Positions 36,171-48,195 of a stretch of 64,000 nucleotides of DNA are shown here, piece by piece. Both the position numbers and the translations under genes were made by a program. The notes beneath the pieces were generated by a model. It saw only the letters and a program-made list of their open reading frames with translations. It did no database searches and was not told the origin of the DNA. This DNA is from Chiua virens (Eukaryota > Basidiomycota > Agaricomycetes > Boletales > Boletaceae): NCBI GenBank assembly GCA_019787685.1, contig JAHNUO010000028.1, positions 124,001 to 188,000 on the forward strand, written 5' to 3'. Position 1 is the first letter of the stretch; each line of letters opens with the position of its first letter.

Positions 36171-38638
36171 TCAAGCTTCCGAGTTGCGCTCAGAGCCATT
36201 TGCTTTAGACACCAGAGGCTGACTCTCCGGCTTAACCTGGGTAAGTCAGAGAGAAAAATGTGTGAGAATACGAGACGCGCCTAGGGCAACATTACTCCCT
36301 ACCTTATGACCCTCAATGACGAAATACATGTGCTTGTCATCTCGTTGATCCTTGAGTTTCACCCGCACATCCTCGTTATTCCGTATGCCGACTTCATCAA
36401 ACCCTCCAAGATTCTCACCCTCCAAGCCAGGCAGCTCATCTACGACTCGCGTCGACGACGCCATCATCAACTGAAGTGGGTCGGTCGGATCGAAGTCTGT
36501 ACACACGCGGCCACCAATGTGTAAGATGTTCCACACGGAGTAACCGATGGCAGCATACGTGAGGCAAGCAAAGAACGTCACAGGAAGGATGGTATAGAGG
36601 TATATTGGCGATTTCTTGGCCCATCCCACGGTGGAGACAGTTTGATATCCATTGAAAGATATCAAACCCTGAGATGGAATGTGAATTGGATTGGCGGAAA
36701 AACCGGAGCGGAGATACTAGATTGATGATGTCAGGTCTCTCAGTGATATGTATACGGCAGAGATGAGTGCTACTCACTGTCCCAGAGAACTCAATAACAC
36801 CACGCCAATACTGCTCCTGGATTGCGGTATTAACGACATGGTGGACAGCAAGTAACATGAGAATCCTCACCAGGTCTCCTATCAAGCGTGGGTCCATGGG
36901 ACCACTACCATTCAAGGTTGTGTTCGTTGACATGGCAACCGTGTATAAGGCGTCGCCGATCGAGTTCGTCAACAAATTTTGTGCATTCCTCGACTGAAAA
37001 TCGATAATGGAGGCCAAGAACAGTTGTAGGTTGGTATTTGCAGAAGTTAGTGCTGTCGAGTTGATAATAGTGACATTCACGGTCCCGTAGCCGTAGGAGA
37101 CGTGCGACGTAGTCAACTTTGGGGTGATTTCACAGGTCGTATTCTGCAGGAAATCATATCTCCCGGTACCCCCAGAAGTCACAGCTACATGTCCAGGTTC
37201 TAGTTTCAGAATAAAGCAGTAATGGCTGCGCTCACTAAACCGGGTCCAATCGAGTTGGGACTGGTTGATGGGATAAGGACAAACGAGGGAATATACAAGT
37301 GCAGTAGCCGGGATTTGGAGAAGTACAAGCTGTGTTTGTGCAGGATTTCCTTATTTTGAATGACTGTCAGTTGAAGAACCATCGTCACGTCGTTTACCCT
37401 CACCTTGAGCGCATGGCATGCTGTAGCTGTACGCTGAGAGGGAAGTGTAATTTCCAGTGAAAATAGACACCGGAATCGGACTTTGCGTTTCCAGGGTAAT
37501 GTTTACTGAACTTGAAGAATTAATTTGAGTACACGTCACATCTGCGGTGAGACCCTGTTGCAGTATACTCCAGTTGACAGGGGTAGTGGGATGATTATTC
37601 GGTGGCCGCTGAGTGGATATAGATCCTCCGACAAAGCTGAGACCAGTCGCATTTGCTTCTGCCGCTTGCTTTGAGATGTTAAATAGAACCCGAGATACGG
37701 CTGGGAGAATCCCACCTATTATAATAGTCATGAGCCAATCTTACAATAATGAGAAGACGACGCAATTACCAGTCGATACATTGAAGACGTCACCGTTAAA
37801 TGCCAATGTTCCCCGCACCCCGAGATCATATTGTGCAGTGTTAATCCCACTCAAGAGGCCATCGATGTCTATGACTTTGAGCGAGTTGTCCTCAGCGGCT
37901 ACGGTCAAGGTCAACGGCGGCGAGCTAATGGTCAGAAGAATAATGACTTACGAAGTACACCGTTAGTGGCCAGAAGCTGATTTCGGAGTTCCGACTCAAA
38001 GTAAGTAGTATTGAGGTCAAGTTCCGATCCCAGAAAGGAGGTGCGCTCCCCAACGATCGTCGGGGTGATAAGGGTTGACCAGCTGTGATGGGATGAGGGA
38101 CGGTTGACAATGAAGCTCTGAAGTGTGGCCGGCTGCCAGGGCATACCTTGAGACTAGCAGCTTGGTTGGGACAAACAAGATCAGTGTGATCAGAGTCGTG
38201 CCGGGGTGATAGAAGTTGAAGAAATATCCAAAACTAGCTATATGGATTCTTCCTTTAAGTCTGATCAGCCGCATAGGTTTACGGATGCGATGACGTAGGG
38301 CCTCTTTATAGGCGGTGCAAAAGAAACTGTGGCATGGTGCGTCAAATATACGGCATTCGTGAGCTCCAGAAACGAACGTACAAAGTGGACATTGTCGAGA
38401 ACAGCGTCCCAAAAACCGTGGAAACAAGTGTCGTCTCTGTTGGGTTGTGAAAGATGTACATGGAAATGGGAGAAGGAAGAACTAGAGGATTGAGAATCCA
38501 CGCTGCGGCAAGGAGTCCCCATGCGAGAGCAAGAAGGAAAGTTTGCCCTAGGGCAACAGCACCGAGCACGAGAAGATGACGACGATTCTGAGGGTGCATG
38601 AGGAAGGCTTGCAGAGCACTAGCTGGTGGGATCACCAT
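36171..38638 (-). CDS. N-glycosylated multi-helix membrane protein, copy 2 (intact)
   Basis: Paralogue of the gene at 21016-23543 in inverted orientation, with matching introns. Start taken at ATG 38638 (MVIPPASALQAFLMHP). Helices: LLVLGAVALGQTFLLALAWG, TTLVSTVFGTLFSTMSTL and TTLITLILFVPTKLLVS; then SWSTLITPTIVG and an outer domain of about 450 residues with many Asn-x-Ser/Thr sites and Cys in DVTCTQI, VYSLVCP and NTTCEI; then VGWAKKSPIYLYTILP and a final helix, and an inner tail with DFDPTDPLQLMMASST. The last exon ends SKANGSERNSEA with TGA at 36173-36171. I found no stop or frameshift across about eleven exons. A surface or secretory-pathway location is inferred from glycosylation sites and topology; function is unknown. 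Confidence 0.78.
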
Positions 38639-40115
38639 ACCCTTGTTAGCATTATAAGTCAATCTCAGGAAGGAACTTGCAGCCGATAGTCGCGGCTCGA
38701 GGGTGCGATTTGATAGCGGCGATCACGACTGGCCTCGTGTTGAATTCACGGCATGAGGCCTATTTCGGGGACAAAGAGGCGAGTAGAAATGAACCACCAG
38801 CAGGACAATGCAATGAACTACGCATTAATTCCCCAGGGCTGTTAGATCTGGGCGCTCGTTAAACACGGAAAATTAGCATCGCCTGCGCCAGTAAGAACAG
38901 TGAAAATGAGGTCTGGCCTTCCAAGCGCGCTGCGCACAAAGAAGACATGTAAGAAGAGGGTTCCTCTGCTGAAACTAGCCTGAAATTAATGCAGAAAAGG
39001 TAAATGAAGAAGGCCAAAGAAGATGAGAGAAAGAGATAGGAGCTTGCGGCAGTCGTCGAGCCCTGCAAGAATGCAATTCAGATAAGGTGTTGCAAATTGG
39101 GAGCTTGACTGCGGCGATCACTTCAAAGCCTGTCATGGTATTGGCCCCCTTCCGACCCCATTAATCAGGTCGGTTATATGGGTGATCATACCACTTGAAT
39201 TTTTTCCAACTTGTCAACTTGCCCATTGGGCTCTGAACGGTGGGAAGTAACTTACGAAAGCGAACAAGAATGTAGCGCACAGCGATTGTTAGTTGTAATG
39301 TGCCGGTGGAGATAAGTATATGGGCGTCAGAAAACGGTGCACTGTACACAGTCAATGCACAATGTTGGTTCATTGAGAACGGACCATTCCGAGTCCGACG
39401 TCCCTGCAGGGTCTTCTCGAAGAACGTTGTCGATTCCGCTTATGTACAACGGCCTGGCGAAGCGCTCAAAACTTTTCCACAGCCAATTCAAGTTTCGAAC
39501 TTCGATATGTACTTCCATTTCAGACCCCTGGTGCCTTTGACTCAGTGATTGCGGACCTCACGTCCTTTCAGGGCCTCTGTCAATGAGACGTAGAAAAACT
39601 CGTTGCGCGCTTACGTTATCCGTTGATCATCCACATCTGCCTGCCGTTCTCACCCGATGATCCTCTCAAAGCTAAATTTAGAAGGTCTCGAGTACGAGAC
39701 ATCTATTTACGCACATTCCATTCTTCACACAATACGATGTGCATTGTAAATTTTCTGAGTACTAATCCATGCAAGCCGTATACCTGATTGAGGGCCGATC
39801 GAAATCAGTGCTGAACGTGTGCAGGGTCAAATTACGAAGCAATGAATGACCAGTAGATCCTACTATAGCGGAACGACGTGGAGCTTGCTGCTTCGACCCA
39901 CTAGTGTCCACCGGAACCGAGCACTCAGTTCACTGCCCTGACATATAATTTGATATGAACTAAAGTCCCTTCCAGACTCTTCCAGTAGGCTCGAAAACGT
40001 CTTATCTCACCCACATAGAAGAGCACGATATTTCCGCATGTCTCGGAACACATCAAGAATACTGACAAGGTATCAACACATAGTCATGACCGGAGTCTTA
40101 CTGAGATCAACATAT
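38639..40115. other. Intergenic, no gene recognised
   Basis: Frames of up to 82 codons near 39300-39548 have no motif. No inverted or direct repeats of note were seen by eye. Confidence 0.35.
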
Positions 40116-41134
40116 TTACAGGCAGCTGGTATCATCAATCTCCCAGTAGCCCCACGTTCCCCCGTTTTCAGGCTGAAGGTGAATTAGTTATCATCAAACA
40201 GCATGTTCTGCTTTATAACGCACGGATACGAGGCACTCCTGGGCACCCTCGAATGCTATCCGATGGAAATGAACTGGTGTCGTGGCACAAAATTTACGCC
40301 AGTCACCTCCCCTTGGAAGATTTTCCAAGTAATGCTCGACAACCTAGAGGATACGCAACAGGATCAAAAGACAATGCCCAAGTTCAAATCTTACCCGCTT
40401 TCCTGACCCCGGAGACGTGCAACCCTACATGAATGTTAGCTATGTGCCACGCTTACTCCGGAAATGACCTTCCTTGTCCTTATACCATATCCAAAACGAT
40501 GCACAATCTGGCTCATGTTGGTTGACTTCCCACCGTCCGATAACAACGCCAGGGCCCTGTGAAAGACATCGTCGACATCGAAAATAACGAATACTTATGA
40601 TCTCTCTCACCTTGTCTTCGCAGCTTTTGGGTAGATACGAGTTCCCATGAATTTCAATCGCCGTCGCTTTGCACGCCTCAATGGGGTGCTCCCAAGTGGT
40701 AGGAAGGTTCATGAGCTGGGCAGTATACTCCCTGGTTCCGTAAGTGATGCACGTGTGCGCCTCGACATTTCCCCAGAACATGTTGAGCTTCTGGCGTTCT
40801 TCTTCCTCCTCCCGAATGCGATGTGCGACCTCCTCTTTATGCCATTCTACTTGAAGCTTCCACTTTTCTTCCACAACAGCGTGTTGCTGCTGCTCAAGTC
40901 GCCATTCCTCCCTCGCAATCTCATGCCCTGCCACTTCTATTTCCCAGCCGCGACGAATGGCATTCATGTCGCCGGGTACAGCGGACAGTTGGCAAAGTGC
41001 AAGTAAAGGTTGACCGTGACGAACAGTAGGGCTAATAGCGCCAAGCCGCCGTATATGAGAAACTGGAATGTATCCCTGAATATCGCACGTTGAGATCTCC
41101 CAGGCAACAACGGAGTACTTTCTTGGGATGATGA
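40116..41134 (-). pseudogene. Coiled-coil membrane protein, copy B, probably damaged
   Basis: Aligned with copy A (34052-35244). The N-terminal part reads SSSSQESTPLLPGRSQRA and a membrane helix (LIYGGLALLALLFVTVNLYL) up to CPLYPAT, then the frame must change by one base at about 40963-40968 to enter NAIRRGWE and the coiled coil; copy A reads through here. The next exons keep WGNVEAHTCITYGTREYTA, EACKATAIEIHG, SCEDK, GPGVVIGRWEVNQHEPDC, GCTSPGS, FCATTP and a last exon WGYWEIDDTSCL with TAA at 40118-40116. The donor after DCASFWIWYKDK reads GA instead of GT/GC. Two defects suggest a pseudogene. The first exon could not be placed, so the 41134 boundary is approximate. Confidence 0.62.
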
Positions 41135-43951
41135 ACTGACGTTTACGAACGGTGGAAGTAACGATGAACAAAGGGTTCGTTCGTGGAGTAGAGAACGTAG
41201 ATATACAGGAGAAACGAGCCTGTTGTCGAGTCACTGGACCCAGGTACTTGCTGTCCGAACCCTTGATACTTGTGTCTGTGACAGAAGGCCATCATAAGAT
41301 TGAAGTGAATGGCAAAGATGGACGACCCCCTTTGTAAACTTACCCCGACATTTCCTAAGACGAGGGACAGTTGATACCGACGTGTGATGAGTTCTCGGCG
41401 AGGAAATGTGTAGCTCGCGCTGAAAAGGCACCCTCTGCAACTTGGGATTGCGTTGGATGGCTTTTCAGTGAGAGCGCCTCAAGTGGAGATCCTCCAAGGT
41501 CTTAGTCAAGTTGTTACTGAAGCTTGAAGCCTCATGGCCACTTGAGGGCAGCCATTCGAGTCGCTCGCACATCAAAAAAGGAAGGTTCCGACTGCGATAT
41601 ATTAGCAGGCACTGAGGTAACACGTTGCGTCGATTCCGTTTGCATTATCATGATGGAATGGCGTGACGGCGTCTCAGGCTCTGTAATACTCTAAGTCACT
41701 CCGGCTCCGAGTCTGAGGTTCTGCCTGCTGGTTTCCGGTGGATACCTTTCGCTTGCTTTTGACTGGGAGTCACCCTCTAAGTACCTCAGAATCACAGTGG
41801 TGAGGCGCTCCGACCGCAATGCTTTATCGCGGTCAGATAGTTGGGAGTCGAGTTCCTTAGACTATTGGCACCCATATCAACAGGCGCATTAGTAATATAT
41901 GGTCAGTCCATTTACCGTGTCATGTTCATCCATGTGATAATCACGGCGATCAAACATGCATATAGCCCTGCAGCAACGACGAAGTGTACGCGACTTTCTT
42001 CGGAATTAATTAATGGACCAGGCTCGCCAGCCTCCATGGAAATCTCTCCCACGTAGCGTCGTGGTCGGGTCACGAGTTGCATTGTTACTAGTCCTCCGAA
42101 TGTGGGCAAGGCCATGGCCCACCGGCATGAGATGGTATTGTCTCCCGAATGCGACGTCGTGATATGGTCACGAGCACTAGTAGCATGAGGTGGTCTACCA
42201 TCATGGAGCGGTACCTTTCCCGCTCGCACAATGCCACGGAAGCCAGAGATCGAGGGTTCCCTTTTAAATTCAGCAGAAAGCGAGGGTCTTCCATTGGAGC
42301 CGCAGTGGCGCATAGTGTGGTGATTCTACGCGTTGATGCTGTTGCGTTCGTACTAACTTCGTAGGCGAGGTAGCGGATGAGACTGTGAAATAAACCCAGG
42401 TGTAGCGTGGTCTTATACAGTGGGTACATCTTTTTATCGTCCGCGCCCTCGCCAACTAGCCGTATGTAGCGACGGTTTCATCGCCGTATCAGGCCTATAT
42501 AGCTTGAATAATGTGAGTCGACTTCGGCAGTCCATGTCATAGGTCAGTGTGAAATGCATGCACATGCAACAGTTGCAGTTGCCGAACAAGTCAACCCTGC
42601 CAAATCAATTGAAGATTTGAATAGCGATCGTCAACTTTATACCTCAAACGTTCACCCCTAGCTCTGGTGCCGGTGGCAAATTTTGACAAGACTCGAGTAC
42701 TTTTGTTTCAAGTTGGGTAATCATTATTGTTCTTCATGGTGACCTGACCACCATAACACAGTCATAACAACTTTGCGTGTGTCCTCACTGAGGGCTCGAA
42801 CGGCAGGGTAAGCGCTTACACAGTCACACCAGACTCCTGATCTGCCAGTGAGCGCTATAACCCAACTTTGCAGTGACCTTGTCTATATTGTCGCAGCACC
42901 AGTGACAGTGCCATGTTCGGGAAAGGAACAATTCGAAACATGACGCACCCATAACTACGGTGGGGCCTAACTTGAGCGCATTTACTACGTCCGAGCTCGG
43001 TTCGGCATCTGACTTGGTAAAGGTTGTTCCTGTTAGGCGTCGCATGCTACACAGGTGCGAACTCGTGATTGGAAAAGGGCTCAAAAGATATAAGATAGGA
43101 ATGAATACACAAATGAAAGTGTTGCGACGGGGCATGGCTGGTGACCCCATACCTGCTCCACGTCCACATACTTAGAGCAAACGAGGAGTACGCCCGCGGT
43201 TTCCCGTCAAGCTGTTTTCGGACAGAAACGGAGATAGTAGCTTGCATTTGGGCTGAAGTCGGAGCTGACCAGGAGCCGGTGTCATAAATGTGACATGAAC
43301 CTCACACTCGTCATCAGTGTCATGACCTCCTCGGACTATTAGTACATATGTTGCAAGACAGTGTGCCAATCGACAGCAACCAACTAATTGCGTTCTCATT
43401 GCAAGTCTGCTTGGGCTGAAATGCTTGTGTTCTATTTAACGTTGATGTGAACAAAATCTCTGACGCTTGGATGATCAGAATTGTCTAAAGTATGTCCGTA
43501 ACCAAAAGACGACCAACGGATTACGCTTGATAAATGAAAAGGAATGTCATACGAATGCGGGTACCTCGTGCCCCGACCAAGTGGTGATACGCACGACATT
43601 ATATTGAAGCCGTTAAGATAGCGTCGTGATAAAATTTGACAAACTGGTACCAGACGAAGAAATATATATGTAGGGTCTGAAGGTAGTCGGAAGCCAAGCA
43701 GACTGCACAGCAACTTGGAAGTCTAAATGAGATCCGTCGGGAAACCAGTGACGGGATCTAAGTGATGTACAATAATAATAGGTGATACTCTAGTGTGAAG
43801 TACTTTTTTCCGTCGAGTAATATTCACTGGTTCATCGAAGTCGATTGATACGGAAATCTGAATATAGAGACTGATATACTCCAAGTGGTCAGCATACGCG
43901 CGTACAGGGAAGAGGTACTGTAGAGAGATTCACCTCATGCAAACGATTGGA
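41135..43951. other. Gene-poor stretch with unresolved frames
   Basis: Minus-strand frames at 42429-42088, 42313-41912 (ending in a hydrophobic helix HFVVAAGLYACLIAVIITW) and 43150-42824 (a signal-like start MPRRNTFICVFIPILYLLS) may be exons of small membrane or secreted proteins, but no consistent spliced model or family could be built. Not called as genes. Confidence 0.3.
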
Positions 43952-44703
43952 TCAATACAGTCCAGGAACGAACCAAAATTTGGTTGTCGCCGCGTACGCG
44001 TCCCATTCCGAACCAAACAACTTCTGGAGCTCCTTATCCTCAGCGATCGCACGGCTGACGCCCACGGATAGTGTCCAGGCCCACCACGCAGCCCACAGGA
44101 GCCCTGATCCGATGGATCCGAGGACACTGCAGTCCACAACCAAGCTCCCCCCGGTCAAGTGGGAGAGTGTGATACCAATGACGATTAGCATGGAACCGGT
44201 GTACGATGGGTGGCGAACGTAGCCGTAAGAACCGGACGTTACTAGTTTGTGATTGGGAAGGATGCTAAGATCGAAAGTGAAGAGGTGGCCGAGTTCTTGG
44301 AAACATCGAATGCGAATGAGCATGCCAACCACGGTCAAAAGCATGCCCGTCAAAAATAGAGGCGTGAGGGCGCGAGATCGAGCCGAACGGCACATGCCCG
44401 CATCCACATATACTAATAACGAAGGGGAAAAGGATGCGCCGAAATGGTGGTTCACTGCATCAATAATTTCGAATGCGGTGATACACCACAAAAGCACGCC
44501 GTGAAGCTGTGATCATAATGAGGACGAGGTCGGCAGTGAATAGATAGTATAATCACTTTGAAGATTGCAGGGGCTATCCGCAAAGCACATGGCTCCTCTG
44601 TGTGATAGCGACCTTTCTCTGGCGTCTTGTTAGGGGGCACAAATGCACAATGATTGCATAATGCCTGAACCAGGACGAGGGCGGCACGAATCAAGAGTAA
44701 CAT
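43952..44703 (-). CDS. Isoprenylcysteine carboxyl methyltransferase-like protein, copy 2
   Basis: Exon 1 44703-44557, intron 44556-44507, exon 2 44506-43952; about 233 aa. The C-terminal core matches the ICMT at 12728-13489: LPNHKLVTSGSYGYVRHPSY, TGSMLIVIGITLSHLTGGSL, a Trp-rich helix, then RAIAEDKELQKLFGSEWDAY. Four hydrophobic helices are visible. It differs widely from copy 1 (for example FFTFDL versus TFELAL contexts and a different N-terminus), so the duplication is old. Expected role is carboxyl methylation of prenylated proteins at internal membranes, but substrate preference may differ. An in-frame extension upstream of 44703 lacks conservation with copy 1, and ATG 44703 (MLLLIRAALVLVQAL) was preferred. 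Confidence 0.82.
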
Positions 44704-45596
44704 AACGAGGAGCTGAAGAGCAGAGGAGGGAGTCGAATGAATGTCAGAGGCAAGCGATCCTTTTATATCGGATAGCGACAGAGGGTGTGCCCGGGCACGC
44801 GCCGGCGTCTGCGGAGTGTATAGATCTGTGCCATGACCGCATCCAATCTGGCTAAGCCAGCTCATATGTGGCAAAAGAGGAAAAAGAACACCAGACAACC
44901 GTAAGATTGGTAAACGTTGAGTGTCAAGAGAGCGTCAAGCCGGCCACGTCCCAGACTTCCGTACGCGAGCACGGGGTCTTCTGAATCCGACATGTCCCCG
45001 CGGCAGTTCCAAGGATATAATCGCGTCCGCGACAGACCGCCTCTGACCCCAATAGAATGAAGGGGTGCCGAGCTCACAAACATGTGTTGTGATCGTCCGC
45101 GGACAGGGCGGCCCGTCAGGAATGAAACTTGGCAATCTGAAATTTAGAACGAAAAGTAAATGGGGTGAATCTGTTTCATATCCCGTCCCTTTGAAATACG
45201 GCTCACGAAATATTATTGATTTCGCACGTCATCGCTAACCATAGTCATGAGTAACTGGAATCGGTCGCCTGCCAATGACGTTATCTCCGAGGGATGAGAA
45301 GAAGCAGGGCTTGTCAACGTGGTAGGCTGTCTGGTGATGATTGGTCTGCGACCCTGACGAGCGTATTGCACTGCAAAGTTTTGACTGTTCACGAACATCT
45401 TTGCGAGTTGAACGAAGCGGTGGAAAGTAAACTGTGACGACAAACCCACCGATCGCGATGGAGTTGCCAGTGAATTGATAGCATCAGCCTGGGACACAGT
45501 AGTAATTATACTCGTCATCGTGACTCACATTTCCATCAAATAAACATCGGGCATTGAGACGACAAACCTCTTGAAATTCCTCTCCTTTCACCATCG
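44704..45596. other. Divergent promoter region between ICMT copy 2 and DAHP synthase
   Basis: About 890 bp separates the two starts. Minus-strand frames at 45213-45793 overlap the DAHP synthase start and show no family motif. No regulatory motif is claimed. Confidence 0.4.
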
Positions 45597-48004
45597 ATGT
45601 CAAACATAATGAAGGCAGAATGCTGGTCTCCGTCGTCGTGGAGGTCCAAAGTTGCTGCACAGGTGGGAAAAACCGCGACCATTCGATTTGGCCTTGCCTT
45701 AATTCTCATCCTCCATACTATCAGACCGTACAATACCCCGACCCAGAACATCTCTCTAGGTTTGCTCCTCTTGATGTGATTCATGGTTTTCAATATTTAT
45801 CAACGCATTGACAACAGTGTCTTGGCAAAGATCTCTATCTTGCCACCTCTTGTGACCCCATCCGAGGTTCTTTTGAACGTCTTATACGTCTTATACTTGC
45901 GCTAATGCGGTCTCCGCAATGTTAGATCGAGCGTCTGCGTTTCCAACTAGCAGCGGTCCAGAGGAATGAGGCTTTCCTTCTTCATGCGGGAGACTGTGCA
46001 GAGAGCTTCGATGCGTGTACACAAGTGCGTGCACAATCTTCGTCTCTCGATGAAATCTGTGCTAATCCTGGATACGACAGCAAAACATATCTGCGAAAAT
46101 CGGATTGATCCTCTCCTTTTCTCTCATACTGATATGGGGTGCTCGTCTTCCCGTCGTATGTCGATTCAGATGCATATAGTCATTGTCATAGCGATCATTC
46201 TCACAACTCGACTTACCTTCAGATACGCGTCGGTCGCATCGCAGGTCAATATGCCAAGCCGAGGAGCAGCGGAACCGAACGAATTGCGGATAAAGAGGTA
46301 TTCAGCTTTCGGTGCGTTCAGCTATCCTGAGTTGGCAGACCATTTATGTTGAACATATTTTTTCAGGGGAGATAACGTCAATGGGTGAGTTTGCGCATTC
46401 TGAAGTTCGTCCCTCCCGCTGTCCTCAACTCAGCCAACTATCAGTTTAGATCCAAACGACAGAACGCCAGATCCACAACGATTACTCAGGTAAGAGTAAT
46501 CGTTGTCAATGGTTATCAGGTCTGTCTTACATAGACACAGTGCTTATTTCCATTCCACGGCAACATTGAACTATGTTCGCGGATCGCTCACGTCTGGATT
46601 TGCATCACTGTACCATCCACGAGATTGGTCTCTTTCCCATGTTCGCTCACCTTCCCTTCGGTATGTCCTATAGTATACCATTCTTTTTAGTCTGTTGCAC
46701 CGCTGATCGACATTTCGTAAACCATGTAGAAGTGAATTCGAGAAGATCACAGAAGGGCTTTCTGATGCGTTAGACTTCTCCCGTACAATCGGGGTGGATT
46801 CGGGCAAAGACAGTGTACCGTTCGAGCGCGGTGGAGGCCGCGGTGTCCTTGGCGAAGTAGACTTTTATACCAGGTTCGTCGAATGATCTTACGCCGCAGC
46901 ACAATGATATGTAATAACATGTTTGGCCAAGTCATGAGGGTCTCATGCTCGACTATGAACAAGCGCTTACACGCGAGTTCCCGCTCGAAGAGTCTCTGTC
47001 CGGAAAGTCACAAGAAAGTGGCCATTATAACACATCTGCCCACTTCTTGTGGATTGGTGATCGCACTCGACAACTTGATGGTGCACATGTCGAGTACTTC
47101 CGTGGCATCCGCAACCCGATCGGAATCAAGGTCGGCCCTACGTTAGGCAACGAAGAGCTGGTACAATTACTGGAGGGTAAGGAATCCATTTCATTTGATG
47201 CGCCAAATCATTGAGCATCGTCTTCCTTACTTCCTCTCCATATCATGTCACTTCCCAAGTCATCAACCCAGACAAGGAACCCGGTCGCGTCACGCTGATT
47301 ACCCGTTATGGGGCCACCAAGGCAATCGCTATTCTTTGATCGTTTCTTTTTCACACATTTCATGACATCCCTTGATTACAGATAGATAATCATCTTTCGG
47401 GTCATATCCGTGCTGTGCAGGTATCTGGGCATCCCGTCGCCTGGGTATGCGACCCCATGCATGGCAAGTGCGTCATTCATCCCCCTACTTTATGCATCCG
47501 ATGAGATACTGACAAAGGACGGGATCTGAACCCGCAGCACACTCACGTCCGGAACGGGTCTCAAGACACGTCACTTTGCAACGATCATCGGCGAACTTAC
47601 GTCTTGCATCAAGATCCACACAGCCTGCGGCTCCCGGTTGGGCGGCGTCAGTCTGGAATTCACTGGTGAACTCAACGACGAGGGGTTCAGCGTCACAGAA
47701 TGCCTCGGCGGTAGTATGGAACTCAGTGAGGAAGAACTCGGGTTGAGATACCAAGTGCGTTCTTTTTGTGCAGTGGTCCTCTTGACCTAATTCCGAATAT
47801 CTCCGATCAGTCGTTCTGCGACCCCCGACTCAATTTTGAGCAGTCTTTGGGTAAGTCATTCGGGTAATTGGTTTGGACCACTCGTCTCACAGCGATTCCG
47901 TCCCTGCAGACGTTGCTTTCTTGGTATCCAACTTTTTCAAAGAGGCACGTCGTGGAGTGTCGGGAGAGAATGACATCTATACCGCGCTCGGAGGAAAGAA
48001 GTGA
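45597..48004 (+). CDS. 3-deoxy-7-phosphoheptulonate (DAHP) synthase, class II
   Basis: Condenses phosphoenolpyruvate with erythrose 4-phosphate, the first step of the shikimate pathway to aromatic amino acids. About 16 short exons give roughly 495 aa. Start [22 protein letters not shown], then [146 protein letters not shown] and a final CDPRLN...[10 protein letters not shown]. The catalytic and metal-binding elements (C in GDCAE, the GDRTRQ and DPMHGNT loops) are kept. Intron 47322-47381 has a GC donor. This is the plant-type class, not the ARO3/ARO4 type of yeast. The stop is 191 bp from the convergent HUL5 stop. Confidence 0.93.
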
Positions 48005-48195
48005 TGATATTGGTCTGAAAAACGGATCTATCGGAATAAACGGAATAACGAACGTTGTTTTGTATCTTTACACGTGCTACACGTCAATGGGCGTGCGTCC
48101 AGTAGTGGAAGCCAGGAAGATATTCCAACAAGCAGAAGAAAATTTAAACCCTTGGCCCATAACATGGGACCCCGTGCGATGCTTCCTACCCTTCA

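Noticed and set aside
42824..43150. Minus-strand frame with signal-peptide-like start
   Set aside because: The remainder lacks conserved motifs and no further exon could be joined.
45213..45793. Two minus-strand frames that could form a small gene
   Set aside because: They overlap the start exons of the well-supported DAHP synthase on the other strand and show no motif.
47517..47540. GGATCTGAACCCGCAG resembling a tRNA 3' half
   Set aside because: It is the 3' end of a DAHP synthase intron; no matching 5' half exists.
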